Positions 49,301 through 57,743 of a stretch of DNA of 64,000 bases are shown here, piece by piece. Below the pieces are notes generated by a model that was not told the origin of the DNA, did no database searches, and saw only the letters and a list, made by a program, of their open reading frames with translations. Numbering within the stretch: the first letter of the stretch is position 1; every line of letters starts with the position of its first letter. The DNA is from Nosema muscidifuracis (lineage: Eukaryota; Microsporidia; Nosematidae): positions 186,001-250,000 of the forward strand of contig JAIOKI010000014.1 of assembly GCA_028335825.1 (NCBI GenBank), written 5' to 3'. The position numbers and the translations under genes were made by a program.

Positions 49301-49855
49301 ATTCCAACTCGTCAGCCAGATGACTGGCGTCCTACGCCTCGATTCGGGGGAACAATATGCTCTCCTTTAGACCTTCCTTTAGGGCCTGTAGTTAAAATAG
49401 ATCCTGCTCAGCATGGCCCGTGGGGACATATTGATCTACCAGATCGAGAGCCACCTAAGGATGATGAGTGGAATCCAATAAATAAACCTGTAAAAAGAGA
49501 AAGGGAGCCCTCCAAACCACCCATAGGAGGTATTGCTCCCTTCAGCAATACAAATAGGAGTATGGGATCAAATTCACCTATACTATCCTTTCAACCTCCA
49601 AATGATCAGAGTCAAATGAGCTCTGCATTCACGAGTAATTCGGCAAGTAGTTATTCAACATTGCCAAATACAATATTTTCTAGTGTTAAACAAGTTTCAG
49701 CACAGGAAATATTCAATACTAATCGTGATGGAGGAATGTTTGATTCATTAATTAAGGATAGTAATAATAATGGTGAAGATGACTCTACTCCTAGTGTACA
49801 GTATAGGAATATGAAGAATGAAGAAAATAATGGATTCAATTTCTTCTTTAAATAA
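46331..49855 (+). CDS. Large Asn-rich protein of unknown function
   Basis: 1174 residues, the largest gene in the window, not recognised. The N-terminal third (about 1-200) is basic and helical with Trp-Trp-Asp-Met near residue 139; a Cys pair (Cys-Glu-Gly-Cys) lies near 221. The middle (400-760) is charged and coiled-coil-like (Glu/Lys/Asp). From about 868 to 985 there is an Asn/Gln repeat (Ser-Asn-Asn-Asn-Gln-Asn-Asn-Phe and Ser-Thr-Asn-Pro-Leu). Then comes an unusual Pro/Trp/Asp-rich segment (about 990-1060: Asp-Asp-Trp-Arg-Pro-Thr-Pro, Gly-Pro-Trp-Gly-His). Two Phe-Gly-Gln and scattered Phe motifs hint at a nucleoporin or another disordered scaffold, but evidence is weak. No signal peptide. 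ATG preceded by GACCCCCA. Confidence 0.85.
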   Translation: MSFFSKVRELMRMVFGSTFTEEQTRSHNRLCDKFINKIKMGVTDLKEIKQDLIEISEKGASKMVKLKMNKLIRTMKVKNSDAYKIKNEKDYKKFLNRELKRVYDLSSDNVKRVKSIIKKKKPFVPEIEEDIQFVVFPRWWDMDKEVYRALAKELTLDQMLDDLEGVEYGKVSVEDEEKWYSAKHVEKLNRYYDRHPRPRNICNQSIKDVLTYKGPSKNICEGCVEYKANKMISEMLESKEYNIHSNNMHKQVIEDKSIKDIVKVNKEEISNVKIKSKDDLFEIKDKNMGKRPRLKKNGFEFPHIIYCSTSDGIYQPQVFHPLQLARVNFHKRHPRFRKYNESNVQISDDEMEAERAYRKLLRKRHKEEIEMIECFLKDKEYFKNDIPNETCTMVLNVNCEENRRLYENCVNYMKRKSEMLNKYDLTGDMNIKLKREINLDEDLSTQKLDPMEVYNELKLLSEEAMCMNEEDFPEEWYTDEKETDIEEGEGRVYSSKIEDRFTNPKYVVDNKMEEIVDHAEERRLQLLQESILQNKKEKENDNISVNEKNNNEDTFVNKKHKADDQENNSTEDPKETVVEDLKNNKIDTECQVFNDAVVSVDKYKKSNVFKARKPAPKIKLDAYEQIIKRHDELIKKREDDDAEMERIGQKARKMVMEKLYGIKEGDSSTEKSDNKNSNEDSRPSISERKAAFFERMRQDDEKKKLENSKQENKVEKSTCSNTELNRPDVSSINNNLNFTSKPLINTTPDNKEYNNSAFMGSSANINQETSSPTPFSSPMEQNSGGTSTFNNPLFGQQNSKDVYTSNITGFNSKDVNTPNITGKDPSISNIKIPGVFNTTKFGQETASSSFMNQFSVTDNSYQHANNNSFNPLSNNNKNIFSNNQNNNNLSSLNDNQNSNTSTNNNYYSTNSLSNNQNNFNFSNSNQNSTNPLGNNNNYNSTNPLSNNQNNFNLSNNNYNSTNPLSNNNQNNLNPLSNNNQNNFSSLNNDWIPTRQPDDWRPTPRFGGTICSPLDLPLGPVVKIDPAQHGPWGHIDLPDREPPKDDEWNPINKPVKREREPSKPPIGGIAPFSNTNRSMGSNSPILSFQPPNDQSQMSSAFTSNSASSYSTLPNTIFSSVKQVSAQEIFNTNRDGGMFDSLIKDSNNNGEDDSTPSVQYRNMKNEENNGFNFFFK
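48935..49285 (+). repeat. Coding tandem repeat (Asn-rich), in the large protein gene
   Basis: Degenerate units encoding Ser-Thr-Asn-Pro-Leu-Ser-Asn-Asn with Asn-Gln-Asn-Asn-Phe spacers, built on AGTAATAATAATCAAAATAA. The frame is kept throughout, so unit lengths are multiples of three. Copy number is likely to vary between strains. Confidence 0.85.
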
Positions 49856-50198
49856 ATAGCATACATTATAAATTTTATTTATTTAATTCATAATTTTAAA
49901 TTATTTTTTATTAACTTTAAGTTTTTCTTATTTCATTCATAATTTTAGATTATTTTTTATTAATTAAGTTTTTCTTATTTCATTAATAATTTTAAATTCA
50001 TCTAGTCATAATTTTAAATTATTTTTTATTATATTTTTTCATATTTCATTATAAATAAATTTATCTATTAATAATTTTAATTTATTTCTTATTATATTTT
50101 TTCATATTTCATTATAAATAAATTTATCTAGTCATAATTTTTATTTATTTCTTATTATCTTTTTTCATATTTATAATACTTTTCAATCTTTATTCAAA
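49856..50198. repeat. A+T-rich direct repeats between convergent genes
   Basis: At least five copies of a unit of about 60 bases containing CATAATTTTAAATTATTTTTTA and TTTCATATTTCATTATAAAT. Confidence 0.7.
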
Positions 50199-51104
50199 TT
50201 ATAAAATATCCATGTAATCATTTTTATACATCATTTTGAGCTGATCTTTATTTAAAAAGTGAAGATTATGTTTATTAATTAAATTTAATCCTCCATTCAT
50301 ACAAACTGCATCTAATAAAAATCTAACCATATAATTATCAACAAGAATCATTTTACTAAAAACTTTACTATCTAATAAAAGGTTTATAACGAAAGGTCTT
50401 TCAGAAACCACTTTATAAACATATCCAATCATTTTATCAGCAAACTTATTTATAAACTCTTTTATTAATGGTAAAGCATCCCCATTTTTATAATTAATAA
50501 CCCAATACAAAGGTATTTCCTCTAATAATAAAATTTTTTGATCAATAAAATGATTATTAATAAATACAAGATGAAAAAACGAATTAAAAACATCAATCTT
50601 ACAAGAAAATAACCCGAAAAAATCCAAAAATTTTTTATACTTTTCTCTCGAGAATTTATCTAAATATTTTATAATAATTTTTGTATCAAATTGATAGAAT
50701 TCGTTATAAAAATAATCTCTAAAAAATTTTAGTCTTTTGTATTCAAAAGGTTCAATTTTAAAGTTAATATCTGAATGTGAATGTTCAAGAGCCCATTTTA
50801 TATCTATAGTGTTTATAGACGAAGATCTTTTAAATGGATTAGGTTTGTTTTCATTAATTTTGTATTGAATCTTCAAAAGTTCAATTTCTTGTTTTTTAGA
50901 TGATATTAAATTAGATTTTCGTATTTGACTTTTTTCGAGACGTAAAGCGTAATTTGATTTTTCTAAAATTAACATGTTTTGTCTAAGTAAATTTACTTCA
51001 CCTTTTAGTTTTAAATTTTCTTTTTTTAAAGAATCGAGTTCATCTTGTTTATGATCTTCTTTAAATAATATTCTAGAATCAATTGATGATGTAGATTTTG
51101 TCAT
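50199..51104 (-). CDS. ATRIP/Lcd1(Ddc2)/Rad26-like checkpoint protein
   Basis: 301 residues from the ATG at 51104; the open frame continues to 51134 but TACCCC lies directly before the inner ATG. An N-terminal coiled coil (about 15-85) contains Leu-Lys-Leu-Lys-Gly-Glu-Val-Asn-Leu-Leu-Arg-Gln-Asn. It resembles the Lys-Gly-Glu-x-x-x-Leu-Arg-x-x-Leu signature at the end of the ATRIP/Rad26/Lcd1 coiled coil. A helical repeat-like region (about 125-300) follows. ATRIP homologues recruit the ATR/Mec1 kinase to RPA-coated DNA; this one would be less than half the usual length. The assignment rests on one short motif plus layout, so another coiled-coil protein is possible. Divergent to the gene at 51455. 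Confidence 0.5.
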   Translation of the reverse strand: MTKSTSSIDSRILFKEDHKQDELDSLKKENLKLKGEVNLLRQNMLILEKSNYALRLEKSQIRKSNLISSKKQEIELLKIQYKINENKPNPFKRSSSINTIDIKWALEHSHSDINFKIEPFEYKRLKFFRDYFYNEFYQFDTKIIIKYLDKFSREKYKKFLDFFGLFSCKIDVFNSFFHLVFINNHFIDQKILLLEEIPLYWVINYKNGDALPLIKEFINKFADKMIGYVYKVVSERPFVINLLLDSKVFSKMILVDNYMVRFLLDAVCMNGGLNLINKHNLHFLNKDQLKMMYKNDYMDIL

Positions 51105-51134
51105 GGGGTATGAAAGAAGAAAAATGGTATTCAA

Positions 51135-51454
51135 GATTATTTTAAATATTATTTTTAATTATTATTATAAGATTTATAATTAAGAGAAGTAGAAAAGATT
51201 AAATATTTTTATATGAGAGTTTTATAAAATTTTATATAAGATTTAATATTTTTATATAAGAATTCATATTTTTTATATAAAGAGTTAATATTTTATAGAA
51301 GAATACAACAATCTATAAGAATTTATATTTTTTATATAAGAATACAACATTCTATAGAAGCTTATATTTTTTAAATAAGATTCAATATTTAATGAAAATC
51401 AATACTACATCTCAAAAAAATTAGAAAAAATTATTGATCACTCCCCTTCACTTA
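51135..51454. repeat. Repeats in a bidirectional promoter gap
   Basis: Copies of TTTATATAAGATTTAATATTT and TATATAAGAATACAAC-TCTATAGAAG. It ends with CACTCCCCTTCACTTA before the next ATG. Confidence 0.6.
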
Positions 51455-52630
51455 ATGGTATCTGTAAAATTTAATACTCCATTCCAAAATTCAATTCTAA
51501 TCTGTCAAATAAATCTTGATCCACTAAAAATTCCTGATTATTATACTGTACACATAGAATGTTCTATATTCACTCCCTTAGAAACAATCCCTATCCTTAC
51601 ATCTATTCCTCTAGTACATGTTCCATCATCAGTAATATCTTACTATAAATGTCTTATTCCTTATAACAGTCTCCCTTCTATCAAATATAAATCTTATAAT
51701 ATCAAGTATAAGTTAATTTTAAATTTATTTAATAAAATGTCTAAGAGTATGCATGAATATCCTTTTGAAGTTTATCCTTCTAGTATATTTAAAGAATATG
51801 ATTTATTTAATAATTTTAAGTATGATATATTTATTAATAGTGATATGGTAAGAATAGATGATAATTTAGAAGATAATGTTACTTCATTTGGTGAGATAGT
51901 AAAATTTATTAGATCAGTGGATTATAATATTAATAAAGATGATATTAATAATGATAAAGATGATTTAATTAATGATGTTAATATTAAAGATGTTAATAAA
52001 GATGATAAAATATTTATTAATGACAACTTAATTAAAGATGATGATATTAATGATGATAAAATATTTATTAATAATGATAATATTAATAATCATATTAAAG
52101 ATGATAATATTAAAGATAATAATATTAAAGATGATAATATCAATAATGATAATTTAATTAATAATAAAATAAATAATCTAGATAAATACAAAGAAGTCTT
52201 CACTACTCTTCTAAATAAATATAAAGAAAAAGGAGATATTTATTTTTATATACATAAATCTAAAAAAATAATAAATAAATTAATAGAATGTGAAATCAAA
52301 CAAGAAGGATATCCTGTTCTACTAATAAAATATAACAAGATATTTAGAAATAAATTTGAAATAGAGATTGAATATTTTAAGAATATATCAAATACTAAAA
52401 TATATTTAATAAGTAAATGTAATGGAGAAGAAGAAGAGACAGAGTTAAAAAATATTGACTCTAGACATTCTGTATATAAAAAGATAAAATTAATTAACAA
52501 ATGGGATATTTTCAATATAAAGACTAAATATTTTAACATAGAAATGTATTTAAAAATATTTGTAGATGAATTTAGTTTTCTTATTAAGCCTATTTTTTTA
52601 CATAGAAAAAGAATTAATTTGAGATTTTAA
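51455..52630 (+). CDS. Beta-rich protein with Asp/Asn/Lys-rich insert, possibly Rgp1/arrestin-like
   Basis: 391 residues from the ATG at 51455. An upstream open stretch from 51434 starts at TTG and includes the CCCC element, so it is not coding. Residues 1-130 and 240-391 are beta-rich. Tyr-Lys-Ser-Tyr-Asn-Ile-Lys-Tyr-Lys-Leu-Ile-Leu and Pro-Phe-Glu-Val-Tyr-Pro near 90-110 recall the arrestin-fold strand pair seen in Rgp1, the partner of Ric1 in a Golgi Rab exchange factor. Between them (about 160-235) lies a low-complexity insert of Asn-Ile-Lys-Asp-Asp repeats, coded by AATATTAAAGATGATAA-type units. Identity is weakly supported; the gene itself is secure. Confidence 0.7.
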   Translation: MVSVKFNTPFQNSILICQINLDPLKIPDYYTVHIECSIFTPLETIPILTSIPLVHVPSSVISYYKCLIPYNSLPSIKYKSYNIKYKLILNLFNKMSKSMHEYPFEVYPSSIFKEYDLFNNFKYDIFINSDMVRIDDNLEDNVTSFGEIVKFIRSVDYNINKDDINNDKDDLINDVNIKDVNKDDKIFINDNLIKDDDINDDKIFINNDNINNHIKDDNIKDNNIKDDNINNDNLINNKINNLDKYKEVFTTLLNKYKEKGDIYFYIHKSKKIINKLIECEIKQEGYPVLLIKYNKIFRNKFEIEIEYFKNISNTKIYLISKCNGEEEETELKNIDSRHSVYKKIKLINKWDIFNIKTKYFNIEMYLKIFVDEFSFLIKPIFLHRKRINLRF

Positions 52631-52957
52631 TAATTTAGTAAATATCTTTATATGAGTGATGATATCTTATAATTAAGGTAAATATCTTTATATGAAGAAA
52701 ATATCTTTATATGAGTGATGATATCATTTGATAATTTCTAGTAAATATCTTTATATAATTAATATCTTTTATAAAGCTAATTATATTTTTCTATTATAAT
52801 ATTATTTATCATATTCAATATTCTATTATATCATAAAATAATTTATATTTCTATTATAATATTCCATTATTTAATAATATCATAATATTCTATTATATTT
52901 TTCTATTATATAATAATATTTTCTAATACTAGAAAATAATTGTTTTACACCCCTCTT
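52631..52957. repeat. A+T-rich repeats upstream of CAF-1 gene
   Basis: Units such as GTAAATATCTTTATATGA with GAGTGATGATATC, then TTTCTATTATAATATT copies. It ends with the ACCCCTCTT start element. Confidence 0.65.
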
Positions 52958-54325
52958 ATGTTAACTCATCCTTACTTCCTTGATCTCCTTTCAAATTTTA
53001 AAAAGTCTAAAGATGATTTTATAACAAAAGATATTTTATCTCTAATAGTACTTAATAAATATAACATAGATATTAAATTTATATACGATATTTTATATAA
53101 TCATAAGAAATCAAAATTAAAGAAACAAGAAATTTATAAAAATATAACAGAATGTCTTGATAAATGGTTTACATTAGAAAATAAATATTACAAATTAATT
53201 TCTATGGATAATTTATCTAATGACACAATATTTTTAATTAATAAAAATAAATTATCTTCTAAGAAAGATTTACTTAGTATATTTTATAAAGAAATAGATT
53301 TAATAGAGAATATAAATTATAAAACTTTAGTAAAACTTGTATATAAAATTATGGATATACTTAAATTATCAGATATTAATTTAAAGAAATTTATAGGGAA
53401 TATTGAAAATAAATTATTAGAAATATCTTCAAATATAAAACAACAGAATATTTTATTAGAAGATACAAAAAAAAGTAATATTAAAGATATTGATATAATA
53501 AAAAAAAGTAATATTGAAGATATTGATATAATAAAAAAAAGTAATATTAAAGATATTGATATAACAAAAAAAAGTACTATTAAAGATATTACATCAAAAA
53601 AACAGAATATTAAAGATATAACAAAAAAAAGTAATAATAAAGATATTACATCAAAAAAAAATAATATTAAAGATATTACAGGAGATAGTTCATTACTTAA
53701 TTTTGTAACAAAAAAAAAGAAATTGACAAACAGTGTATCAAAATTTAATCCTATTGTTTATGACAAATCAGTCTATGTTTATAGATTAAATAATCCATGT
53801 TATGAAACTATTCGTAAAAGAAAAGATTTAATTAATCCTAAAAAAAAGATATTTATTAAATTTAGTGATGAACATCGTCCTTCTTTATATAAAATACCAT
53901 ATTATCAAGTTTATACTAGAAATAGTATAAAAAAATTAATTAATATTGATTATGATGAAGATAGTACATGGGATGATGATAGTGAAGGAGAAGATATTGA
54001 ATCTGATTATAGTGATGAAGAAGAAGTAAGTGGAGATGAAGAATGGATAGATTCAGATTCATATGATGAAGAATCTACTAAGAATATTAAAAAACCTTTA
54101 GTGATATTTCCTAAAATAAAATGTACAAGAAATGAAAATTTTTGTATTTTATGGAAAAAACTTACTATAGAAAAAAGTGAAATAATTAGTGAAGAAATTA
54201 AGAAAGAAATTGATAAATATATTGGTAAAGAAAAATGTACAAAATATTTGAGTAATTTATTTATGATTAAGGAAAATAAAATTAAAGAGTATTTTGAAAA
54301 AAATAATGATCAAATTGATTTATAA
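52958..54325 (+). CDS. RLF2: Chromatin assembly factor 1 large subunit (Cac1/Rlf2/p150)
   Basis: 455 residues from the ATG at 52958; the frame is open from TTG at 52940 but ACCCCTCTT lies before the inner ATG. The diagnostic part is residues about 290-375: Phe-Ile-Lys-Phe-Ser-Asp-Glu-His-Arg-Pro-Ser-Leu-Tyr, matching the Phe-His-Glu-Asn-x-Arg-Pro-Ala-Tyr motif. Then Asp-Tyr-Asp-Glu-Asp-Ser-x-Trp and a long Asp/Glu block with Asp-Glu-Glu-Trp-Ile match the acidic ED region that binds H3-H4. A C-terminal winged-helix-like end follows. An insert at about 170-244 repeats Lys-Lys-Ser-Asn-Ile-Lys-Asp-Ile seven or so times. CAF-1 deposits H3-H4 on newly replicated DNA with PCNA. Usual Cac1 is 600 or more residues. 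Confidence 0.82.
   Translation: MLTHPYFLDLLSNFKKSKDDFITKDILSLIVLNKYNIDIKFIYDILYNHKKSKLKKQEIYKNITECLDKWFTLENKYYKLISMDNLSNDTIFLINKNKLSSKKDLLSIFYKEIDLIENINYKTLVKLVYKIMDILKLSDINLKKFIGNIENKLLEISSNIKQQNILLEDTKKSNIKDIDIIKKSNIEDIDIIKKSNIKDIDITKKSTIKDITSKKQNIKDITKKSNNKDITSKKNNIKDITGDSSLLNFVTKKKKLTNSVSKFNPIVYDKSVYVYRLNNPCYETIRKRKDLINPKKKIFIKFSDEHRPSLYKIPYYQVYTRNSIKKLINIDYDEDSTWDDDSEGEDIESDYSDEEEVSGDEEWIDSDSYDEESTKNIKKPLVIFPKIKCTRNENFCILWKKLTIEKSEIISEEIKKEIDKYIGKEKCTKYLSNLFMIKENKIKEYFEKNNDQIDL
53467..53690 (+). repeat. Coding tandem repeat in the CAF-1 gene
   Basis: Units of about 30-36 bases built on AAAAAAAGTAATATTAAAGA keep the frame and encode Lys-Lys-Ser-Asn-Ile-Lys-Asp-Ile-Asp or -Thr variants. 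The A-runs make it prone to length change. Confidence 0.85.
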
Positions 54326-54499
54326 AGAGAATATTAATAAAATATTATTAATTAAGATAAAATACCATTGATTATTATGACATATAAAATTAAGATAAAT
54401 AAAAAAATTATCTTGACATAATTAAATTAAAATAAAATATTATTAATTAAGATAAATTTAATCTAATTAAAATAAAATATAAATATTATAATTTATCAA

Positions 54500-54847
54500 C
54501 TATATCTCTTTTTTTAATTTAACATAAAGCCTTTTCAATAATTTTTTATATATTCCTGATACAATAACAATAGAAAATAAGCATTTTAAATCATTAATTC
54601 TACCTGAAGAAGTCAAGCTAAATAAAACATATTTAGAAATATCTCTATCTACTCTTATAACAAATATTTGATTATCCTTTAAATGATTGAGTAAAGATAA
54701 ATTATATAATCTGTAAAGAATATTCTCTCCATAATTTTCATTAACTTTATCTTTAATAATATCTATTATGCTATTTTCTATATCTATTTTTTTATTATCT
54801 TGTACAAAATAAGAAAAAGAAATATATCTGTATTTACGAACTGTCAT
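54500..54847 (-). CDS. POP5: Pop5, RNase P/MRP protein subunit
   Basis: 115 residues. It starts Met-Thr-Val-Arg-Lys-Tyr-Arg-Tyr-Ile-Ser-Phe (family: Met-Val-Arg-x-Lys-x-Arg-Tyr). Ile-Ile-Asp-Ile-Ile-Lys-Asp-Lys-Val-Asn-Glu-Asn-Tyr-Gly, Phe-Val-Ile-Arg-Val-Asp-Arg and the C-terminal Val-Ile-Val-Ser-Gly-Ile-Tyr-Lys-Lys strand-helix follow. All match Pop5 in order. It binds the catalytic core of RNase P (tRNA 5' processing) and RNase MRP (rRNA processing). An RNase P or MRP RNA must therefore exist in this genome. ATG preceded by TTCCTTCT, a weak C-rich element. Divergent to the PIP kinase gene. Confidence 0.85.
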   Translation of the reverse strand: MTVRKYRYISFSYFVQDNKKIDIENSIIDIIKDKVNENYGENILYRLYNLSLLNHLKDNQIFVIRVDRDISKYVLFSLTSSGRINDLKCLFSIVIVSGIYKKLLKRLYVKLKKEI

Positions 54848-55208
54848 AGAAGGAAGAAAAATAAAAAAATATAAAATTTCTTTTTATGAATTATAATAAC
54901 ATATATAATAAATTACTATATGTATAATAAATTACTATATGTATGATAATAAATATATAAGATCTTTTATAAATGTATAATAATAAATATATAGGATCTT
55001 TTTATAAATGTATGATAATAAATATATTATATTACTATTTTATTATGATATAAATATATAAGATCTTTTATAAATGTATAATAATAAATACATTAAATTA
55101 TTCTATCATTAAAATTAAGATCAGTTAAAATGAATTCTTATTGATCAATTTTGTTTCAATTGATAAACAAAATATATTTTATTATTTAAATACAAAAAAA
55201 TTAAAATT
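54848..55208. repeat. A+T-rich repeats in a divergent gap
   Basis: Four to five copies of a unit of about 40-60 bases with AAATATATAAGATCTTTTATAAATGTATAATAAT (in pieces). No C-rich element precedes the downstream ATG. Confidence 0.7.
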
Positions 55209-56108
55209 ATGCATGAAACAATAAATTTAATAATTTCAACACTCAGTAAATCAAGAATGTTAGCCAAGAAATCTGTAAAAAAAGAATACACAGAGTATAA
55301 TTTTGGAATGGAACTTTTAAAATCATATAAAGATGATACTTATAAGAAAATAAGATCTCAATATAAAATTAATGAATTTGATGTGGGTTCATTTTATTAT
55401 TATAATCCATCTATCAGGGGTAACTCATCTTCATTAATATTTTTTACATCAGATTTCAGGTTTGCTATAAAAACTATCAATAGAAATGAGTTTGATACAT
55501 TATTAAGAATTACAGATGATTATTTTAATTATATAAATGATGATCCTAATACATTACTTGTAAAAATATTTGGATGTTATGAGATTATATATAATAATCA
55601 GTCAGTATCATTTATTATTATGAAGAATATATTTAATACACTTTCTATTTCAGAAATATACGATTTTAAAGGATATAATGTATTACGTAAGACTAATGAA
55701 TTAATTAAAAAGGATAAAGATTGGATATCTGAAAATAATAAGATAATTACTAAAGAAAATATTTTAATTAATCAAATTAAGAAAGATACTTTATTTCTTA
55801 GAAATCTAAATATAATGGATTATTCCTTAGTAATAAGTATTAATACAAGTATTTGTAATAAATTCTTTACTAGTTTTAATCTTAAGAAGATAAATAATTG
55901 TAATAATATTAATAAAATCTATGAAGAAAATTATTCTTTAGGAATAATTGATATATTAACTAGTTATAATCATGTTAAGAAATGTGAGAATTTTTTTAAT
56001 TATTTTTGTCTTTGTACTAATAAGAAATCATGTGTAAATAGTAAAGAATATTTTGAAAGATTTATAGATATAATAGAAAATCATGTGATATTAACTGAGA
56101 GTGAATAA
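55209..56108 (+). CDS. Phosphatidylinositol phosphate kinase (Mss4/Fab1-type fold), minimal
   Basis: 299 residues, only the catalytic domain. Motifs in order: Phe-Ala-Ile-Lys-Thr-Ile near residue 88 (ATP-binding Lys), Ile-Ile-Met-Lys-Asn-Ile-Phe (hinge), Tyr-Asp-Phe-Lys-Gly near 155 (the Asp-Leu-Lys-Gly motif), Ile-Met-Asp-Tyr-Ser-Leu near 215 (catalytic Asp), Gly-Ile-Ile-Asp-Ile-Leu near 247 (metal-binding Asp), and Tyr-Phe-Glu-Arg-Phe at the end. The activation loop has Cys clusters and no clear Glu/Ala specificity residue visible by eye, so 4- against 5-kinase type is open. The product phosphoinositides control membrane traffic and actin. Unlike nearly all neighbours, no C-rich element precedes its ATG. 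Confidence 0.85.
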   Translation: MHETINLIISTLSKSRMLAKKSVKKEYTEYNFGMELLKSYKDDTYKKIRSQYKINEFDVGSFYYYNPSIRGNSSSLIFFTSDFRFAIKTINRNEFDTLLRITDDYFNYINDDPNTLLVKIFGCYEIIYNNQSVSFIIMKNIFNTLSISEIYDFKGYNVLRKTNELIKKDKDWISENNKIITKENILINQIKKDTLFLRNLNIMDYSLVISINTSICNKFFTSFNLKKINNCNNINKIYEENYSLGIIDILTSYNHVKKCENFFNYFCLCTNKKSCVNSKEYFERFIDIIENHVILTESE

Positions 56109-56322
56109 TATTTATAGTATTATATTTATAATAGGTTATATTGAGGATAGTATATATTGAAAATATTTATAGTATTATATTGAGAATAGGTTATATTTAT
56201 ATTATTATATTTATATTATTATATTTATAGTATAAATTATTTATACATTATATTATATATTATAGTATACATTATAATATCATTTATAGTATACATTAAT
56301 ACATCAATTACATATTAAAAAA
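56109..56322. repeat. Short A+T repeats between convergent genes
   Basis: Repeated TTATAGTATTATATTTATA-type units; no coding content. Confidence 0.6.
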
Positions 56323-57321
56323 TTATTTCTGATTTAATTTATAAAATGTTGAATATACGATTAATGGAAATATAATAGTAGCATCTCCAAAAACTTTAAC
56401 TCCATTTCTTTTAGGTTTAACTTTACCCCAACTTACAGATTCTTCTAAAGTAGCCCCTGCATCACTTCCATCGTATTCATTAGCTGTATTAATCAATACA
56501 CAATATTCTAAACCATTCTTAAAAAGATTAGCATTGAGGATGTGATGTTTAATAAGACCTGATCCCAAGATGATAGCCCCTGTATAATCAGAACTTAATC
56601 CACTATAATTTATATTCTTAATATCTTCTACTATATCTAATTTAAAATGTGTTCTTTTCTTATAAAAAGTAAGCATATCTCCTATTAATCCATCTGTTAG
56701 AGCTGGTGAATATATTGGAATATCATTTATAGCAGCCCAATACAAGATAGATTTCTTATCATTAATTTTTAATCCTAAATGTTTTATAAATTGGGAAGGT
56801 GTCATAATTAGAGGATTACTTTCTGAATAATCTTTAACAAGTTCATCTAATACATTATTGAACCAAATCTCAAATAATTCATAATTCTCATTATGTATAA
56901 CAAGATTTCCTATTCTATTATATCCACTATCTCTAAGAACTTCCCCTGGTATATTAAAATCAGCACATAAAGTAGGTTTCATGCATTTAATAATATCTTC
57001 TTCAATACCTCCTCCTGTGATAACACAAACATGTACATTTTTATGTTCTACCAAGTATCTTACAATATCTCTTAGACCACTGCTTATAAGACTAGATGTA
57101 CATCCCAAATATATTTTACAATTATTTTCTATCATTTTCTTTATTTCTTGAATGCTCTGATATAAATGAAGAGACTGCATTCCAGTAGATTTGAATGAAT
57201 TTATAAGTGCATCCAGTGTAATATCAGTATGATTGAAGTCTAAACCCTCAACTGGGACATCAAAATGTACTGATGAGTTCTTTTGAGCAGCTAAATCGTG
57301 GACACTTTGTGGTTTTTTCAT
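56323..57321 (-). CDS. DYS1: Deoxyhypusine synthase
   Basis: 332 residues, near family length (about 370). Visible motifs: Cys-Thr-Ser-Ser-Leu-Ile-Ser-Ser-Gly near 75 (NAD site), Val-Ile-Thr-Gly-Gly-Gly-Ile-Glu-Glu-Asp near 100, Ser-Pro-Ala-Leu-Thr-Asp-Gly near 205, Asn-Thr-Ala-Asn-Glu-Tyr-Asp-Gly-Ser-Asp-Ala-Gly-Ala near 280, and Glu-Glu-Ser-Val-Ser-Trp-Gly-Lys at about 300, whose Lys forms the enzyme intermediate. It transfers the aminobutyl group of spermidine to eIF5A, the first step of hypusine formation. ATG preceded by TATCCCC. Head-to-head with the HEAT protein gene. Confidence 0.96.
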   Translation of the reverse strand: MKKPQSVHDLAAQKNSSVHFDVPVEGLDFNHTDITLDALINSFKSTGMQSLHLYQSIQEIKKMIENNCKIYLGCTSSLISSGLRDIVRYLVEHKNVHVCVITGGGIEEDIIKCMKPTLCADFNIPGEVLRDSGYNRIGNLVIHNENYELFEIWFNNVLDELVKDYSESNPLIMTPSQFIKHLGLKINDKKSILYWAAINDIPIYSPALTDGLIGDMLTFYKKRTHFKLDIVEDIKNINYSGLSSDYTGAIILGSGLIKHHILNANLFKNGLEYCVLINTANEYDGSDAGATLEESVSWGKVKPKRNGVKVFGDATIIFPLIVYSTFYKLNQK

Positions 57322-57743
57322 GGGGATAAAAAATTACTGAATATTATCCAAGATAGTCAATAATAATGATTTATATAAAATATTTTATATATTGTTTGAA
57401 TAATATTTTTATATAATGTTTTTAACAGTATTTTATATATTGTTTGAATAATATTTTTAATTAATATCTTGAATAATATTTTTATTTACTACTTTTAATA
57501 AGCAAATTAATAATTAATATCTTTTTAACAATATTATGCATTTGATATCTTAAAGAATATTCTTTACTAATTTTATTGAAGAATATTCTTTACTAATTTT
57601 ATTGAAGAATATTCTTTACTACTTTTATTGAAGAATATTCTTTACTTCTTATAACAAAAAAATATATTTTTTTTATGTGTTAAATTTCAACTTTTTTATA
57701 TATAAATGAATATTTTACATTTCCCATTTTCTCCCCTCATTTT
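57322..57743. repeat. Divergent gap with four 26 bp tandem repeats
   Basis: Exact 26-base periodicity at 57553, 57579, 57605 and 57631 with AAGAATATTCTTTACT, each unit holding the palindrome AAGAATATTCTT. Upstream, TTTTATATATTGTTTGAATAAT recurs. It ends with TTCCCATTTTCTCCCCTCATTTT before the next ATG. Confidence 0.85.
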
